Source: Molanna angustata
Taxonomy: Eukaryota; Arthropoda; Insecta; Trichoptera; Molannidae
Length of the DNA stretch: 64,000 bases
Reading direction: 5' to 3'
NCBI GenBank assembly: GCA_963576475.1
Contig: OY754967.1
Location: forward strand, 25,556,651-25,620,650
The notes under the pieces were generated by a model. It did not search any database. It was not told where the DNA came from and saw nothing but the letters and a program-made list of their open reading frames with translations. Positions 54,170 to 64,000 of this stretch are shown piece after piece (the stretch's first letter is position 1; each line of letters opens with the position of its first letter). The position numbers and the translations under genes are program-made.

Positions 54170-54910
54170 TTATACCGAAATTAAGGTTTTTTTACTTTTC
54201 TAAGGCATTTCTTCACTGGGCTTGGGATAGGAATTTTCTGGAGCTGTTTCTCTTGTAATAGCAAGTTGCTGCGACGTAATTTTATTTTAAACTAAACAAA
54301 TTCTATCTAACGTACAATTTTAATTTATTATTTTTCTGTCTTTGTGGGGTTTTTTAAAATCTGAAGCACATTGAACATTTCATTAGAATATGGAATGCAA
54401 TTATGTCTTTTGTTTAAAAATGCCGAGTTAACATTATTATAAGAGGTAAATTCTTCTTATTGTTTTGTTCCTTGAAAATATGAAGTGGCACGAGCTCGGC
54501 TATGAGAACAATTTCCATAATTCTTCTTTCCGCTGAGTTAATCGACGGTAATTGCGTTCCTGAGTAGTTAGCGCACCAGGAAATTCATAGCTTCATTTTA
54601 TATTCTGGTCCGGAGCTTTCTGCGCATTGTGCATTTCACAAGCTGTCACCACCACTACTTGTAACTGATTGGACTACTAAAGTGTTAATGTTCATTTTGA
54701 ATTTATTTGCAAGAGCTTTTGCAGAATGCACACTGCACACCTACCTACAGGAATAGAAACGAAATTATTCGTTAACTCTTAAGCTGTTACAATCTAGTAT
54801 TTTGAGTTGAAGTATGCTCATTTGGCTGCTATTTTAAAATGTTATGTTAGAATAAGGTAAATAATGAGTAATTCACTAGTTCGCAGTCGTGAAATTTATT
54901 GTAAGTTATT
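54170..54910. other. Spacer without recognised genes
   Basis: 54,480-54,670 is less AT-rich, but I recognise no motif. Confidence 0.4.
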
Positions 54911-54912
54911 GT

Positions 54913-54986
54913 AAACGTTGATATTGAAAACACTGGTTAGTTGGAAGAAATAGCCATATGGCAATAAAATCGCCGCTTGCGCAGAG
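54913..54986 (+). mobile_element. SINE body fragment
   Basis: GAAAACACTGGTTAGTTGGA AGAAATAGCC, GGCAATAAAATCGCCGCTTGC match the 3' body of the SINE at 43,218-43,413. Confidence 0.55.
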
Positions 54987-54989
54987 ACC

Positions 54990-56215
54990 AATGTTTTTTC
55001 GTATAATTAATTTTAAATAAAAAAAATCAAGAACGAAATAGTACACGTAATTAAAACAACATGGGTATAAACGTTGAAATGTCATATTATTACTACCTAC
55101 TCAATAAATCTTATTAAGTAATAATAATATGTTTTCACTCATATTAGTATGTGTAGTTATTTTATTACACACACTTATATTAGTGAATGAGATATGATTT
55201 ATAAAATAAGTGTCGGTCTTCTTTTCTCAGGTAAAAAAGGTTTAACTTCCGATCATGGGTTCAATTTCCGATAAAAACAATATTTTGTCACTCTTTTTGC
55301 GAAGTCAACATAATATAATGTACCTTTATCTACTAAACCAAAAGTTTTCCACTTAGGTATATGTAGTTAAATTGTTCTAGAAAGAAATTTTTCGAAATAT
55401 TTACAAATTTATTATATAACGTAGAATTGATAAACTTTTGTTCCATCTATGTTAAGTAAAATACATTTTCTCTTTTTATCCATGTACATAAATAGTTTAT
55501 ATGTCTCGAAAATAAAAAGACTTATAGAATGAAAAATATTATCAAATCCCGTAAGATAAGAATATCTTTCATTGATTTCACGGCTCGTTAAGGAGTCTTC
55601 GAAATCAATTTGAAATCACAAACGACGGTATGTGTTGGTGTATATTTTACAAAAAGCCCTTCAGACATTCAAGATGGTCTTTCATGTCCTCCTAAAATTT
55701 ATCCCCGAGATATTGATGGAAGTTCTGTGGACGCGAAATGAACGATTTTATCTTTCCTTGGGTCATTACATTCCAAATTTATCGAAATGTCTTTCAAAGA
55801 AACTTTTCGAATTTCTTTATTGAAAACCTCTCAGTTGTATTTCTTGGAACTAAATATTTCTTTGGCGTTGTTTTATCGGCATCTTTGTCATGTCTTTTTA
55901 ATGTTGCTTATTAGCAATTTTTCAATTTTATGTAATAGATTATTTTTGAATTTTTTTTTTTTCTATTTATTACAGCCCAAATTATCTCTCCATTGGATTA
56001 TAGGAATATTATTATTTAATACACAAAATTATTATCTCTCTTTTCCGTGTTTGAAAAGATACATCATACACCACAATTTCCTACTAGTTACATTTTCATA
56101 TTTTTTTTGTTCGACCGATACCTTTCATACACTTCTTTTCTCCTTCTATTCTTAGTTCTTCAGACATTTGTCTTTTAAGCCTTCTATGTGTCCAATCTAA
56201 ATGCACCTATTTCCT
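54990..56215. other. AT-rich stretch without recognised genes
   Basis: Low-complexity plus frames at 55,632-56,155 show no domain. A TATTATTACTA.../...AGTAATAATA hairpin lies near 55,083-55,130. Confidence 0.4.
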
Positions 56216-56218
56216 ATT

Positions 56219-56845
56219 TCATACTATCACCTGGATGGAACGGAATAGAAGACCTGATAAACACATTGAAAGAAGAGTTACGACACGTAATAGAATAAAC
56301 GGAGCACTCAGACCAGCAATATCCGATCCAAGCATCTCAAAGGAAGCCAAAATTTCCGTACATAATGCAATTGTAGTGCCTACTTTGACGTATGTCAGTG
56401 AAACATGGACATGGTAAAGACGCATGAAAGTAGAATAAATGCTGTAGAAATGAGATCACTAAGAAGAGTATCTAATAAAACTATATATGATAGATTAAAA
56501 AATAAAGACATAAGGAGAGAATGCAAGATAAAGAAGGATATTACAAGTAAAATGAAAGCCTTGAGGTGGTTTGGACATATTGAAAGAATGAACGATGAAT
56601 GAATGACCAAAAAAGTATACATGGGTGTAACAGATGGAGTCAATAACAGGGGCCGCCCGAAAAAGGGATGGCATGACCATGCGAATGATATTTTGAAAGA
56701 AGGAAACATATGAAGCTTGAACAATCGACGAGCATGTATGAGACGATGCATGGATGCAAAGGAAGCCAGGAATGTGTATAAAAATACAGGAATATGGCGC
56801 TCGGTTCTCTCTGCTTACCCCGTAAGGGGCATGGCGTGATGATAT
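56219..56845 (+). pseudogene. LINE ORF2 C-terminal third (RT thumb to tail)
   Basis: Over three frame breaks or stops: ERNRRPDKHIERRVTTRNRI, AKISVHNAIVVPTLTYVSET (the K-x-x-x-x-x-x-V-x-P-x-L-x-Y-x-S-E-T-W thumb box), MKALRWFGHIERMNDE, KKVYMGVTDGVNNRGRPKKG, NNRRACMRRCMDAKEARN. The 3' UTR has GGCGCTCGGTTCTCTCTGC, CCGTAAGGGGCATGGCGTG and a TATG tail. Aligns with 39,245-39,660 (minus). Stops at 56,413, 56,600 and 56,711 show it is dead. Confidence 0.8.
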
Positions 56846-56849
56846 GTAT

Positions 56850-57180
56850 GTGTGTATAATATCATCTTTTCGCGGTCCGTTGACATTTGATCTCAATTTA
56901 TATATTCATTTTAGACCATTAACATCCATTTTCAGTCTATTGCCATTCATTCTCAGTCCATTGATATTCGTTCTCAGTTCATTGACATAACACATTCTTA
57001 ATCAACTTTGCAAGCATCCTTCTACTATTATAAAAATGTTGAGTATCAATTTAAAAACAAAATGGTTACATACCTATATTTAGAAAATCTGTTTCTTCAA
57101 ACATTTTAAGGACTTATTGATTAAAACTGTTTGTATCAATTACAATTAGTACCTATTTTAAAGTCGTATTACATTTTAAT
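56850..57180. other. Spacer with a short tandem repeat
   Basis: 56,915-56,990 has three imperfect copies of ATTCTCAGTCCATTGACATT. Nothing else seen. Confidence 0.5.
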
Positions 57181-57239
57181 AAAAAACGAGTGGGTTGTGG
57201 CCAACACTAAACTCTCCACACCACAAATATTGACAATGA

Positions 57240-60200
57240 AATATTTTATTCATTCTAAATTTTACTACCAGGAATATAAATTTTCTAACGATAGTATATT
57301 TTCATGTTAAGATAGACAAACTATTAATGCCGTATAGTGAAGAATGCTTATGTTGTATGAAATATTTTAAAAAAAGCAGATAAATTTTGTTCTAAAGAAC
57401 GCGAGAGCATTTTCCAAATTTGGAGAGGTGATATCATATGAAGAATTTTTTTGTTATTTATGGAAAGCTAATCAGTTCTATGTTCAAGCTCTTTACATTA
57501 TAACATGAAATCAAATTACTGAACTTTTCCATACATAGAAATTTATCTAATTACATTTTTATTCATACTAAATGTTACTACCAGGAATATAAATTTTCTA
57601 CCGATAGTATATTTTTATGTTAAGATAAACAAACTATTAATGCAGTATAGTGAAGAATGCTTATGTTGTATGAAATATTTTAAAAAAAGCAGATAAATTT
57701 TGATTTAAAGAACGCGAGAGCATTTTCAAAATTTTGACACGTGATATCATATGAAGATTTTTTTGTTATTTATGGAAAGCTAATCAGTTCTATGTTCAAG
57801 CTCTTTACATTATAACATGAAATCAAATTACTGAACGTTTCCATACATAGAAATTTATCTAATTACATTTTTATTCATACTAAATGTTACTATCAGGAAT
57901 ATAAATTTTCTTCCGATAGTATATTTTTATGTTAAGATAAACAAACTATTAATGCAGTATAGTGAAGAATGCTTATGTTGTATGAAATATTTTAAAAAAA
58001 GCAGATAAATTTTGTTTTAAAGAACGCGAGAGCATTTTCAAAATTTTGACACGTGATATTATATGAAGAATTTTTTTGTTATTTATGGAAAGCTAATCAG
58101 TTCTATGTTCAAGCTCTTTACATAATAACATGAAATCAAATTACTGAATGTTTCCATACATAGAAATTTATCTAATTACATTTTTATTCATACTAAATGT
58201 TACTATCAGGAATATAAATTTTCTTCCGATAGTATATTTTTATGTTAAGATAGACAAACTATTAATGCAGTATAGGGAAGAATGCTTATGTTGTATGAAA
58301 TATTTTAAAAAAAGCAGATAAATTTTGTTCTAAATAACGCGAGAGCATTTTCCAAATTTTGACAGGTGATATCATATGAAGATTTTTTTTGTTATTTATG
58401 GAAAGCTATTCAGTTCTATGTTCAAGCTCTTTACATTATAACATGAAATCAAATTACTGAACTTTTCCATACATAGAAATTTATCTAATTACATTTTTAT
58501 TCATACTAAATGTTACTATCAGGAATGTAAATTTTCTTCCGATAGTATATTTTTATGTTAAGATAAACAAACTATTAATGCAGTATAGTGAAGAATGCTT
58601 ATGTTGTATGAAATATTTTAAAAAAAGCAGATAAATTTTGTTCTAAAGAACGCGAGAGCATTTTCCAAATTTTGACAGGTGATATCATATGAAGATTTTT
58701 TTTGTTGTTTATGGAAAGCTAATCAGTTCTATGTTCAAGCTTTTTACATTATAACATGAAATCAAATTACTGAACTTTTCCATACATAGAAATTTATCTA
58801 ATTACATTTTTATTCATACTAAACGTTACTATCAGGAATATAAATTTTCTTCCGATAGTATATTTTTATGTTAAGATAAACAAACTATTAATGCAGTATA
58901 GTGAAGAATGCTTATGTTGTATGAAATATTTAAAAAAAAGCAGATAAATTTTGTTCTAAAGAACGCGAGAGCATTTTCCAAATTTTGACAGGTGATATCA
59001 TATGAAGATTTTTTTTGTTATTTATGGAAAGCTAATCAGTTCTATGTTCAAGCTCTTTACATTATAACATGAAATCAAATTACTGAACTTTTCCATACAT
59101 AGAAATTAATCTTATTACATTTTTATTCATACTAAATGTTACTATCAGGAATATAAATTTTCTTCCGATAGTATATTTTTATGTTAAGATAAACAAACTA
59201 TTAATGCAGTATAGTGAAGAATGCTTATGTTGTATGAAATATTTTAAAAAAAGCAGATAAATTTTGTTTTAAAGAATGCGAAGGCATTTTCAAAATTTTG
59301 ACACGTGATATTATATGAAGATTTTTTTTTGATTTATGGAAAGCTAATCAGTTCTATGTTCAAGTTCTTTACATTATAACATGAAATCAAATTACTGAAC
59401 GTTTCCATACATAGAAATTTATCTAATTACATTTTTATTCATACTAAATGTTACTATCAGGAATATAAATTTTCTTCCGATAGTATATTTTTATGTTAAG
59501 ATAAACAAACTATTAATGCAGTATAGTGAAGAATGCTTATGTTGTATGAAATATTTTAAAAAAAGCAGATAAATTTTGTTCTAAAGAACGCGAGAGCATT
59601 TTCCAAATTTTGACAGGTGATATCATATGAAGATTTTTTTAGTTATTTATGGAAAGCTAATCAGTTCTATGTTCAAGCTCTTTACATTATAACATGAAAT
59701 CAAATTACTGAACTTTTCCATACATAGAAATTTATCTAATTACATTTTTATTCATACTAAATGTTACTATCAGGAATATAAATTTTCTTCCGATAGTATA
59801 TTTTTATGTTAAGATAGACAAACTATTAATGGAGTATAGGGAAGAATGCTTATGTTGTATGAAATATTTTAAAAAAAGCAGATAAATTTTGTTCTAAAGA
59901 ACGCGAGAGCATTTTCCAAATTTTGACAGGTGATATCATATGAAGATTTTTTTTTGTTATTTATGGAAAGCTAATCAGTTCTATGTTCAAGCTCTTTACA
60001 TTATAACATGAAATCAAATTACTGAACGTTTCCATAAATAGAAATTTATCTAATTACATTTTTATTCATACTAAATGTTACTAACAGGAATATAAATTTT
60101 CTTCCGATAGTATATTTTTATGTTAAGATAGACAAACTATTAATGCAGTATAGTGAAGACTGCTTATGTTGTATGAAATATTTTAAAAAAAGCAGATAAA

Positions 60201-60350
60201 TTTTGTTTCAAAGAGCGTTAGAGCATTTTGACAATGTTGACACGTGATATCATATGAAGAAATTTTATGATATCTATGAAAAGCTAATCAGTTCTAAGTT
60301 CAAGCTATTAATATTCTTATATCAATATGAAATCAATGAACTGAACATTG
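57240..60350 (+). repeat. Satellite-like tandem array, 313-bp unit, ten units
   Basis: The landmark CGATAGTATATTT falls at 57,289, 57,602, 57,914, 58,227, 58,540, 58,853, 59,166, 59,478, 59,791 and 60,105 (spacing 312-314). Units contain AAGAATGCTTATGTTGTATG, AAAAAAAGCAGATAAATTTTG, ACGCGAGAGCATTTTC, TATGGAAAGCTAATCAGTTC and TTACTGAAC.TTTCCATACA. Identity is high in the middle; the first and last units are the most diverged, as usual when unequal exchange homogenises the interior. Confidence 0.97.
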
Positions 60351-60867
60351 CCAAATATAAAAAAATTCTCTTGTTACATATAAGTTTCATACAAATATCC
60401 ATTAAATAAAATATAATTTTTGAAACCGTTGAATATTTTTCTTTTAACATTGACCAACTTTGAATACAATTTTATGAATATTCTTGGTGTTGTATAAATA
60501 GTTGAAACCAAATTAAAATATCTCTAATTTCCAGGTCGTGAGAGCATTTTTTCAGTTTTAATAGATGAAATCATAAAGAAACATTGGGAAAAAATGAACC
60601 GTTGTCTATGGAAAACTAATCAGCTCTAAGTTTATGGACTTAACACATGTGATATCAATATGAAGTCAATCGGACTTATAGTTTGGGCTGCAGAGAGGAC
60701 ACAAAAAAAAAACAACGTAAATGATGAATTCATAGAGAAGAAATCAAAAGTTGTCTATGGAAAACTAATCAGCTCTAGGTCTTTGCACTTTACACATATG
60801 ATGTTAATATGAAGTCGATCAGACTTATAGTTTGGGCTGTAGAGAGGACACAAAAAAGATAAATGCT

Positions 60868-60907
60868 ACGGCGTACGGCGTACGGCGTACGGCGTACAGC
60901 GTATACG
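60868..60907 (+). repeat. 7-bp repeat (GTACGGC)n
   Basis: TACGGCGTACGGCGTACGGC continues for four to five units and ends CAGCGTATACGCC. The homologous place at 15,640 has a single GGATACGGCATACGCC, so the run expanded in this copy. Confidence 0.9.
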
Positions 60908-61127
60908 CCATACACACAAACACATCACGACGAAACTCATAGTGTGCATTCTCTACATGATACCCATTGAGAAATTGATGTAAAAAAAATACGCTTAAAT
61001 TTTGCGAAATCATGACTCTCCCCTATTCCATAGTGTGGAGAGTAAAAACAACTTATTTTATATAAATCCTTTACGGGTCTTACACAGAAAATATATTTAA
61101 ACCTAATCTTAATGTTTTTTTTTAACA

Positions 61128-61798
61128 TAGGTATTCTAATTATCTCAATAGAGACGAAGTTGGAATATTTACTGTAGGAGAACCGGGATATCAAGGCACC
61201 TACAGGGCTTACGACCTGTCATCGGCTGGTTTACGTGATCACTTTTATGCGCTTGCGAAACGTTCACCAATTATGCCTTTTTAATGAGATCCCTATCAAT
61301 TCAATTTTGAAAGTTCTATATATTGTAATACTGAAATTCTTTTCGCTTGAAAATAAGGAATTTTTACTACAGCCATCTGTGTGTGAAATTATGAACAACA
61401 TTCTTATTATTTTTTATTTATTTTTGTTGTAACACCATCTATTGAGAGAATTGTTTTTTGTAAATAATGAGAGCAACAATTCTTATACCTGAGGTGACAA
61501 ATGCAATTTCAGTATTACAATATATAGAACTTTCAAAATTGAATTGATAGGGATCTCATTAAAAAGGCATAATTGGTGAACGTTGCGCAAGCGCATAAAA
61601 GTGATCACGTAAACCAGCCGATGACAGGTCGTAAGCCCTGTAGGTGCCTTGATATCCCGGTTCTCCTACAGTAAATATTCCAACTTCGTCTCTATTGAGA
61701 TAATTAAAAATCTGTTAAAAAATACCTTTGACCCCCGACAGGGAAAAAAATCCAATGTTTGCGCATATGCAATAATAAAAATATTCGATTAATCTTGA
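61128..61798. mobile_element. Family F foldback, inverted pair of copies
   Basis: The plus half (61,128-61,505) has TCTCAATAGAGACGAAGTTGG, ACCTGTCATCGGCTGG, GTGATCAC, GCGCTTGCG and the AT-rich core; the minus half (61,508-61,798) repeats the first ~200 bp inverted and ends with CCCGACAGGGAAAAAAATCC and TTTGCGCATATGCAATAATA. Arms of about 205 bp (61,139-61,345 vs 61,510-61,715) are nearly identical, so the unit can form a long hairpin. Confidence 0.8.
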
Positions 61799-61799
61799 T

Positions 61800-62285
61800 G
61801 TTTTTGTTACTCACTACGTAATGACTTGTGGTGTGTGGAGTTATGGGGTATTCTGATTACATTACGTTCAGTTCAATATCTGTATTCAATCGACATCATA
61901 TTAATATCGTACATCTAAAGTAGTATCTACTCAGTTGAAACTGATTTGATTTCCATAGATATTGGTACATGTCTTATCTATGCTTCTGATTACCAAATGA
62001 TTGACATTAATTTATTCAATCTTATTTTGAAAATAGCATTAAGGGAAGATTTCGGCTTTGGATAAAATTCGTTATATCATCGTCCTGTATTGACATAATC
62101 GTTTTATTTTTTCTACCAATCATCTGTAATATTTGTTGATTTTTATTTCTTGTTATTTTCAAAACGGTTATTTACAATGTTATATTTTTCTCATTGAAAT
62201 GTTCCTGTTAATGATTTCTATGCCACTGAAAAGTTGTTCGTAAATTTCAGTATTCAATAAATCTTATTTGTAGAAATTTCTTCCT
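61800..62285. other. AT-rich stretch without recognised genes
   Basis: No supported feature. Confidence 0.4.
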
Positions 62286-62289
62286 CTAT

Positions 62290-63190
62290 GACCTCTACAG
62301 CCCGTATCTCCCCTTGGCCTCCAGTAACTTCCTCCTCCAACTCCTCCTGTCACTCGCTGCGACCTTCCAGTTTGTCACACTCAGAAGCTGGGACGCGTTC
62401 CTCGAAATATCATCTTCCTATCGCCCCTCTAAGAGTCTTTTTGGTGCCCGCAATGATGGCATTCTCTGAACATGCCCAGCCCATCTCGGCCTGCTTAGTC
62501 TTATATGTTCAGAAAGTATGGGAGTTTTATATATTATGTTGTACAACTCATCGTTGAATCTAATTCTCCGTATTTGTCCATCGTTCATGGGTCCCAGGAT
62601 TTTATGCAGAACTCTTCTTTCAAAGACGTCCAGCATCTCCGCAGACTTTGATGTCAGTGCCCAAGCCTCACACCTATATGATATAACAGTTCTGGGGGGC
62701 AAGTCTGGTTCAATCGGCGAAATCAAAACCCTTGTGATTACCCATATCATGGATATAATTATTATATGGAGTTCTACACTATCTTTAGATGTCATAGAAC
62801 TCCATACGATAATTATATCCATGATAAGGGTAATCACCGGGGTTTTGATTTCGCCGGTCGAACCAGACTTGCCCCCCTGATGACTGTTTTATGCAGGGTT
62901 ATTTTTGTATCTTTGTGGACACACCTGAACACTGTTAATAGAGAGAAGAATGCTTTGTTACCTGATGGTATTCGTCTTTTTTATTTCTAGGGCATCTTCA
63001 TTATCTTTATTGATAGTTGAACCCAGGTATGTAAATTCCTCTACAGTTTCAAAAGTGTACTTTTCCTTGAATGTTATATTACTTTGTAAAGCGTTTCTAG
63101 CATTTCTAATTTGCTTCATTATTTTGGTTTTATTTTCATTGATTTGCAAACCCATTTCTGTTGCTGCTGTAGAAATATCTTTCGCGCTAG
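62290..63190 (-). pseudogene. LINE ORF2 C-terminal half, split by a MITE
   Basis: Minus strand, in order: MGLQINENKTKIMKQIRN and FETVEEFTYLGSTINKDNED (RT palm/thumb; 63,155-62,960), then the MITE (62,694-62,877), then TVISYRCEAWALTSKSAEML, FERRVLHKILGPMNDG, RIRFNDELY, RPRWAGHVQRM (62,690-62,450), then, after frame loss, ASDRRSWRRKLLEAKGRYGL and a stop (about 62,300). The INxxKTK, YLG, CEAWxLT, FERRxLRKIxGP and WAGHVxRM boxes are shared by a large insect non-LTR group (RTE/R4-like in my memory; not verified). At least two frame breaks besides the MITE. Confidence 0.8.
62694..62877. mobile_element. Intact long-TIR MITE (GGGGGCAAGTCTGG family) inside the LINE
   Basis: 184 bp. GGGGGGCAAGTCTGGTTCAA...and TTGATTTCGCCGGTCGAACCAGACTTGCCCCCC (ends at 62,877) pair along almost their whole length. 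It interrupts LINE coding sequence cleanly, so removal would rejoin the reading blocks. Flanking duplication is ambiguous. Confidence 0.88.
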
Positions 63191-63194
63191 GTTG

Positions 63195-63809
63195 GGAATT
63201 GGATTTTAATGTTAATTTATTTATTTACAGAAGGGTGCTCCGGTCTAGAAAGGCACTAGGTGATAACCTGTCGCCTGTTCCCCAAATCCAACGCGAAATG
63301 ATGTCGCGTGTGTACTCGATCCTGCCGTGCGTAACTCGGTAATTAGTTGCAAGCTAATTAAAGAACGTTACACAGCAGAATGAGGTACCCACGCCACACC
63401 ATAAAACATTTATAAATTTATCATATGAAATATAAATTAATTGATATTACAGACAGGTATTAAAATAGTTTGAATTTGACTTACGTGTTTATTTGATAGT
63501 TTGACTCTAATTATAATTCAAGATTGGTATATACTTCAATAATTGACTATTAAATAATTTAAATAAAATAGATCGATGAATACGCGGAATCGAAATGTGA
63601 GTCGAGCAGAGTGACGATCTACCGCTGGCCTTGGTTAAACTGAACGACGGGAACGCGATGTGCAGGATCTTAAATAGCCGGCTGACGTCCCCCTACTCCT
63701 TGAAGTGGGTGGTCAACTCGGCTGGTTGCACCCGCTACATCACCCCCCTGCCAGCTGGATAGCGCCACCCTGGTCCGTTCCTCAGCATTTCCTCTGATTG
63801 TCTGTAACA
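63195..63809 (-). other. GC-richer block, candidate LTR on the minus strand
   Basis: Read on the minus strand it starts TGTTACAGACAATC (63,809), has a GGGGGGTGATGTAGCGGGT segment, CGGCTATTTAAGATCC (TATA-like) and a GATCGTCACTCTGC region, then AT-rich DNA and another CG-rich part (63,180-63,360: GCGCGAAAGATATTT side, CGCGACATCATTTCGCG). Base composition and the TATA-plus-start arrangement suggest a retrotransposon LTR, but I find no matching second LTR, PBS or flanking duplication. A host promoter region is the alternative. Confidence 0.3.
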
Positions 63810-64000
63810 ATGACATATGTTTTTTTTTTTAAATACAAAGAAATTTTATATTGGTTACCTGAAATGGCATTACATATATATATATATAGCAGTTTATTTT
63901 ACTAATAAAAATTTAGAGGTCATATATTTATCATGTTCTTATTTCTATACTTATACATTTCTAAAAAAAAATATTGTTTATATTAACTTGTTCAATGTAC
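63810..64000. other. AT-rich end of window
   Basis: (TA)n tract at about 63,873-63,889. Nothing else recognised. Confidence 0.4.

Larger units (their letters stand above)
57186..61043 (+). mobile_element. Large family B Helentron-like element carrying a 313-bp satellite
   Basis: Head ACGAGTGGGTTGTGGCCAAC at 57,186; ACTCTCCACAC at 57,211-57,221; tail hairpin ACTCTCC-15 nt-GGAGAGT at 61,015-61,043, whose right strand GTGTGGAGAGT (61,033-61,043) is the exact reverse complement of the head motif. Between them lie ten units of a 313-bp repeat, a pair of ~140-bp repeats (60,606-60,860), a 7-bp repeat run and a conserved 3' segment (60,900-60,985) also present at 15,640-15,725. Total 3,858 bp with no open frame worth noting. 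Confidence 0.65.

Noticed and set aside
55632..56155. Two overlapping plus-strand frames of 63 and 122 codons
   Set aside because: Phe/Leu/Ile-rich, no domain, no repeat relationship and no splice signals.
57240..60350. Centromeric satellite
   Set aside because: Only ten units, bounded by dispersed-element ends; nothing here indicates a centromere.

Overview
The window is strongly AT-rich eukaryotic nuclear DNA, almost certainly from an insect. The evidence is tRNA-derived SINEs, many non-LTR retrotransposon remnants, a Penelope-like element, hAT- and mariner-type MITEs and Helentron/DINE-like non-autonomous elements. The recurrent TAGGTAGGTACCTA-type motif and LINE 3' ends carrying a 'CATCACGCCATG...GGGGTA' signature followed by a TACA repeat are what I would expect in Lepidoptera or a near relative. 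That placement is inference. I recognise no intact host protein-coding gene. The only genes that look functional are three near-identical tRNA-Gly(GCC) genes, all on the minus strand (7,425, 12,216 and 15,776), each with a pol III T-run.

Layout. 1-1,400: minus-strand copies of a CTAG-ended Helentron-like element (family 1; further copies at 48.6 and 53.1 kb). 2,991-3,493: family A Helentron-like element. 4.0-4.4 kb and 8.0-8.55 kb: plus copies of a dispersed foldback-like element (family F; others at 11.2, 22.6, 35.8, 38.4, 45.4 and 61.1 kb). 4.8-5.65 kb: a 15-bp minisatellite. 7-16 kb: the tRNA-Gly genes, a GC-richer LTR-like block, and a nest of two LINEs plus a SINE that appears to split a family B element. 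16.1-16.85 kb: a TIR element with internal tandem repeats. 18.9-31 kb: sparse MITEs, a complete SINE with 20-bp target duplications, and two decayed LINE ends. 31.4-34.8 kb: a head-to-head inverted pair of Penelope-like copies with 1,095-bp arms. 39.2-40.6 kb: a LINE end and a 79-bp tandem array. 43.1-43.5 kb: a SINE nested in a MITE. 47.1-48.04 kb: an irregular minisatellite. 56.2-56.85 kb: a LINE end. 57.19-61.04 kb: family B element carrying ten units of a 313-bp satellite. 62.3-63.2 kb: a LINE interrupted by a MITE, then an LTR-like GC-rich block.

How it fits together. This is a repeat-dominated intergenic (or very large intronic) region. The autonomous sources (PLE, several LINE clades) are truncated or broken, while the non-autonomous families are numerous and structurally well preserved. 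The most unusual themes are (i) inverted duplication at several scales, from a 57-nt-arm palindrome to the PLE pair; (ii) non-autonomous elements that carry private tandem repeats; and (iii) two element families (A and B) that share one 5' head but have different 3' tails, each tail complementary to a short motif inside its own head.
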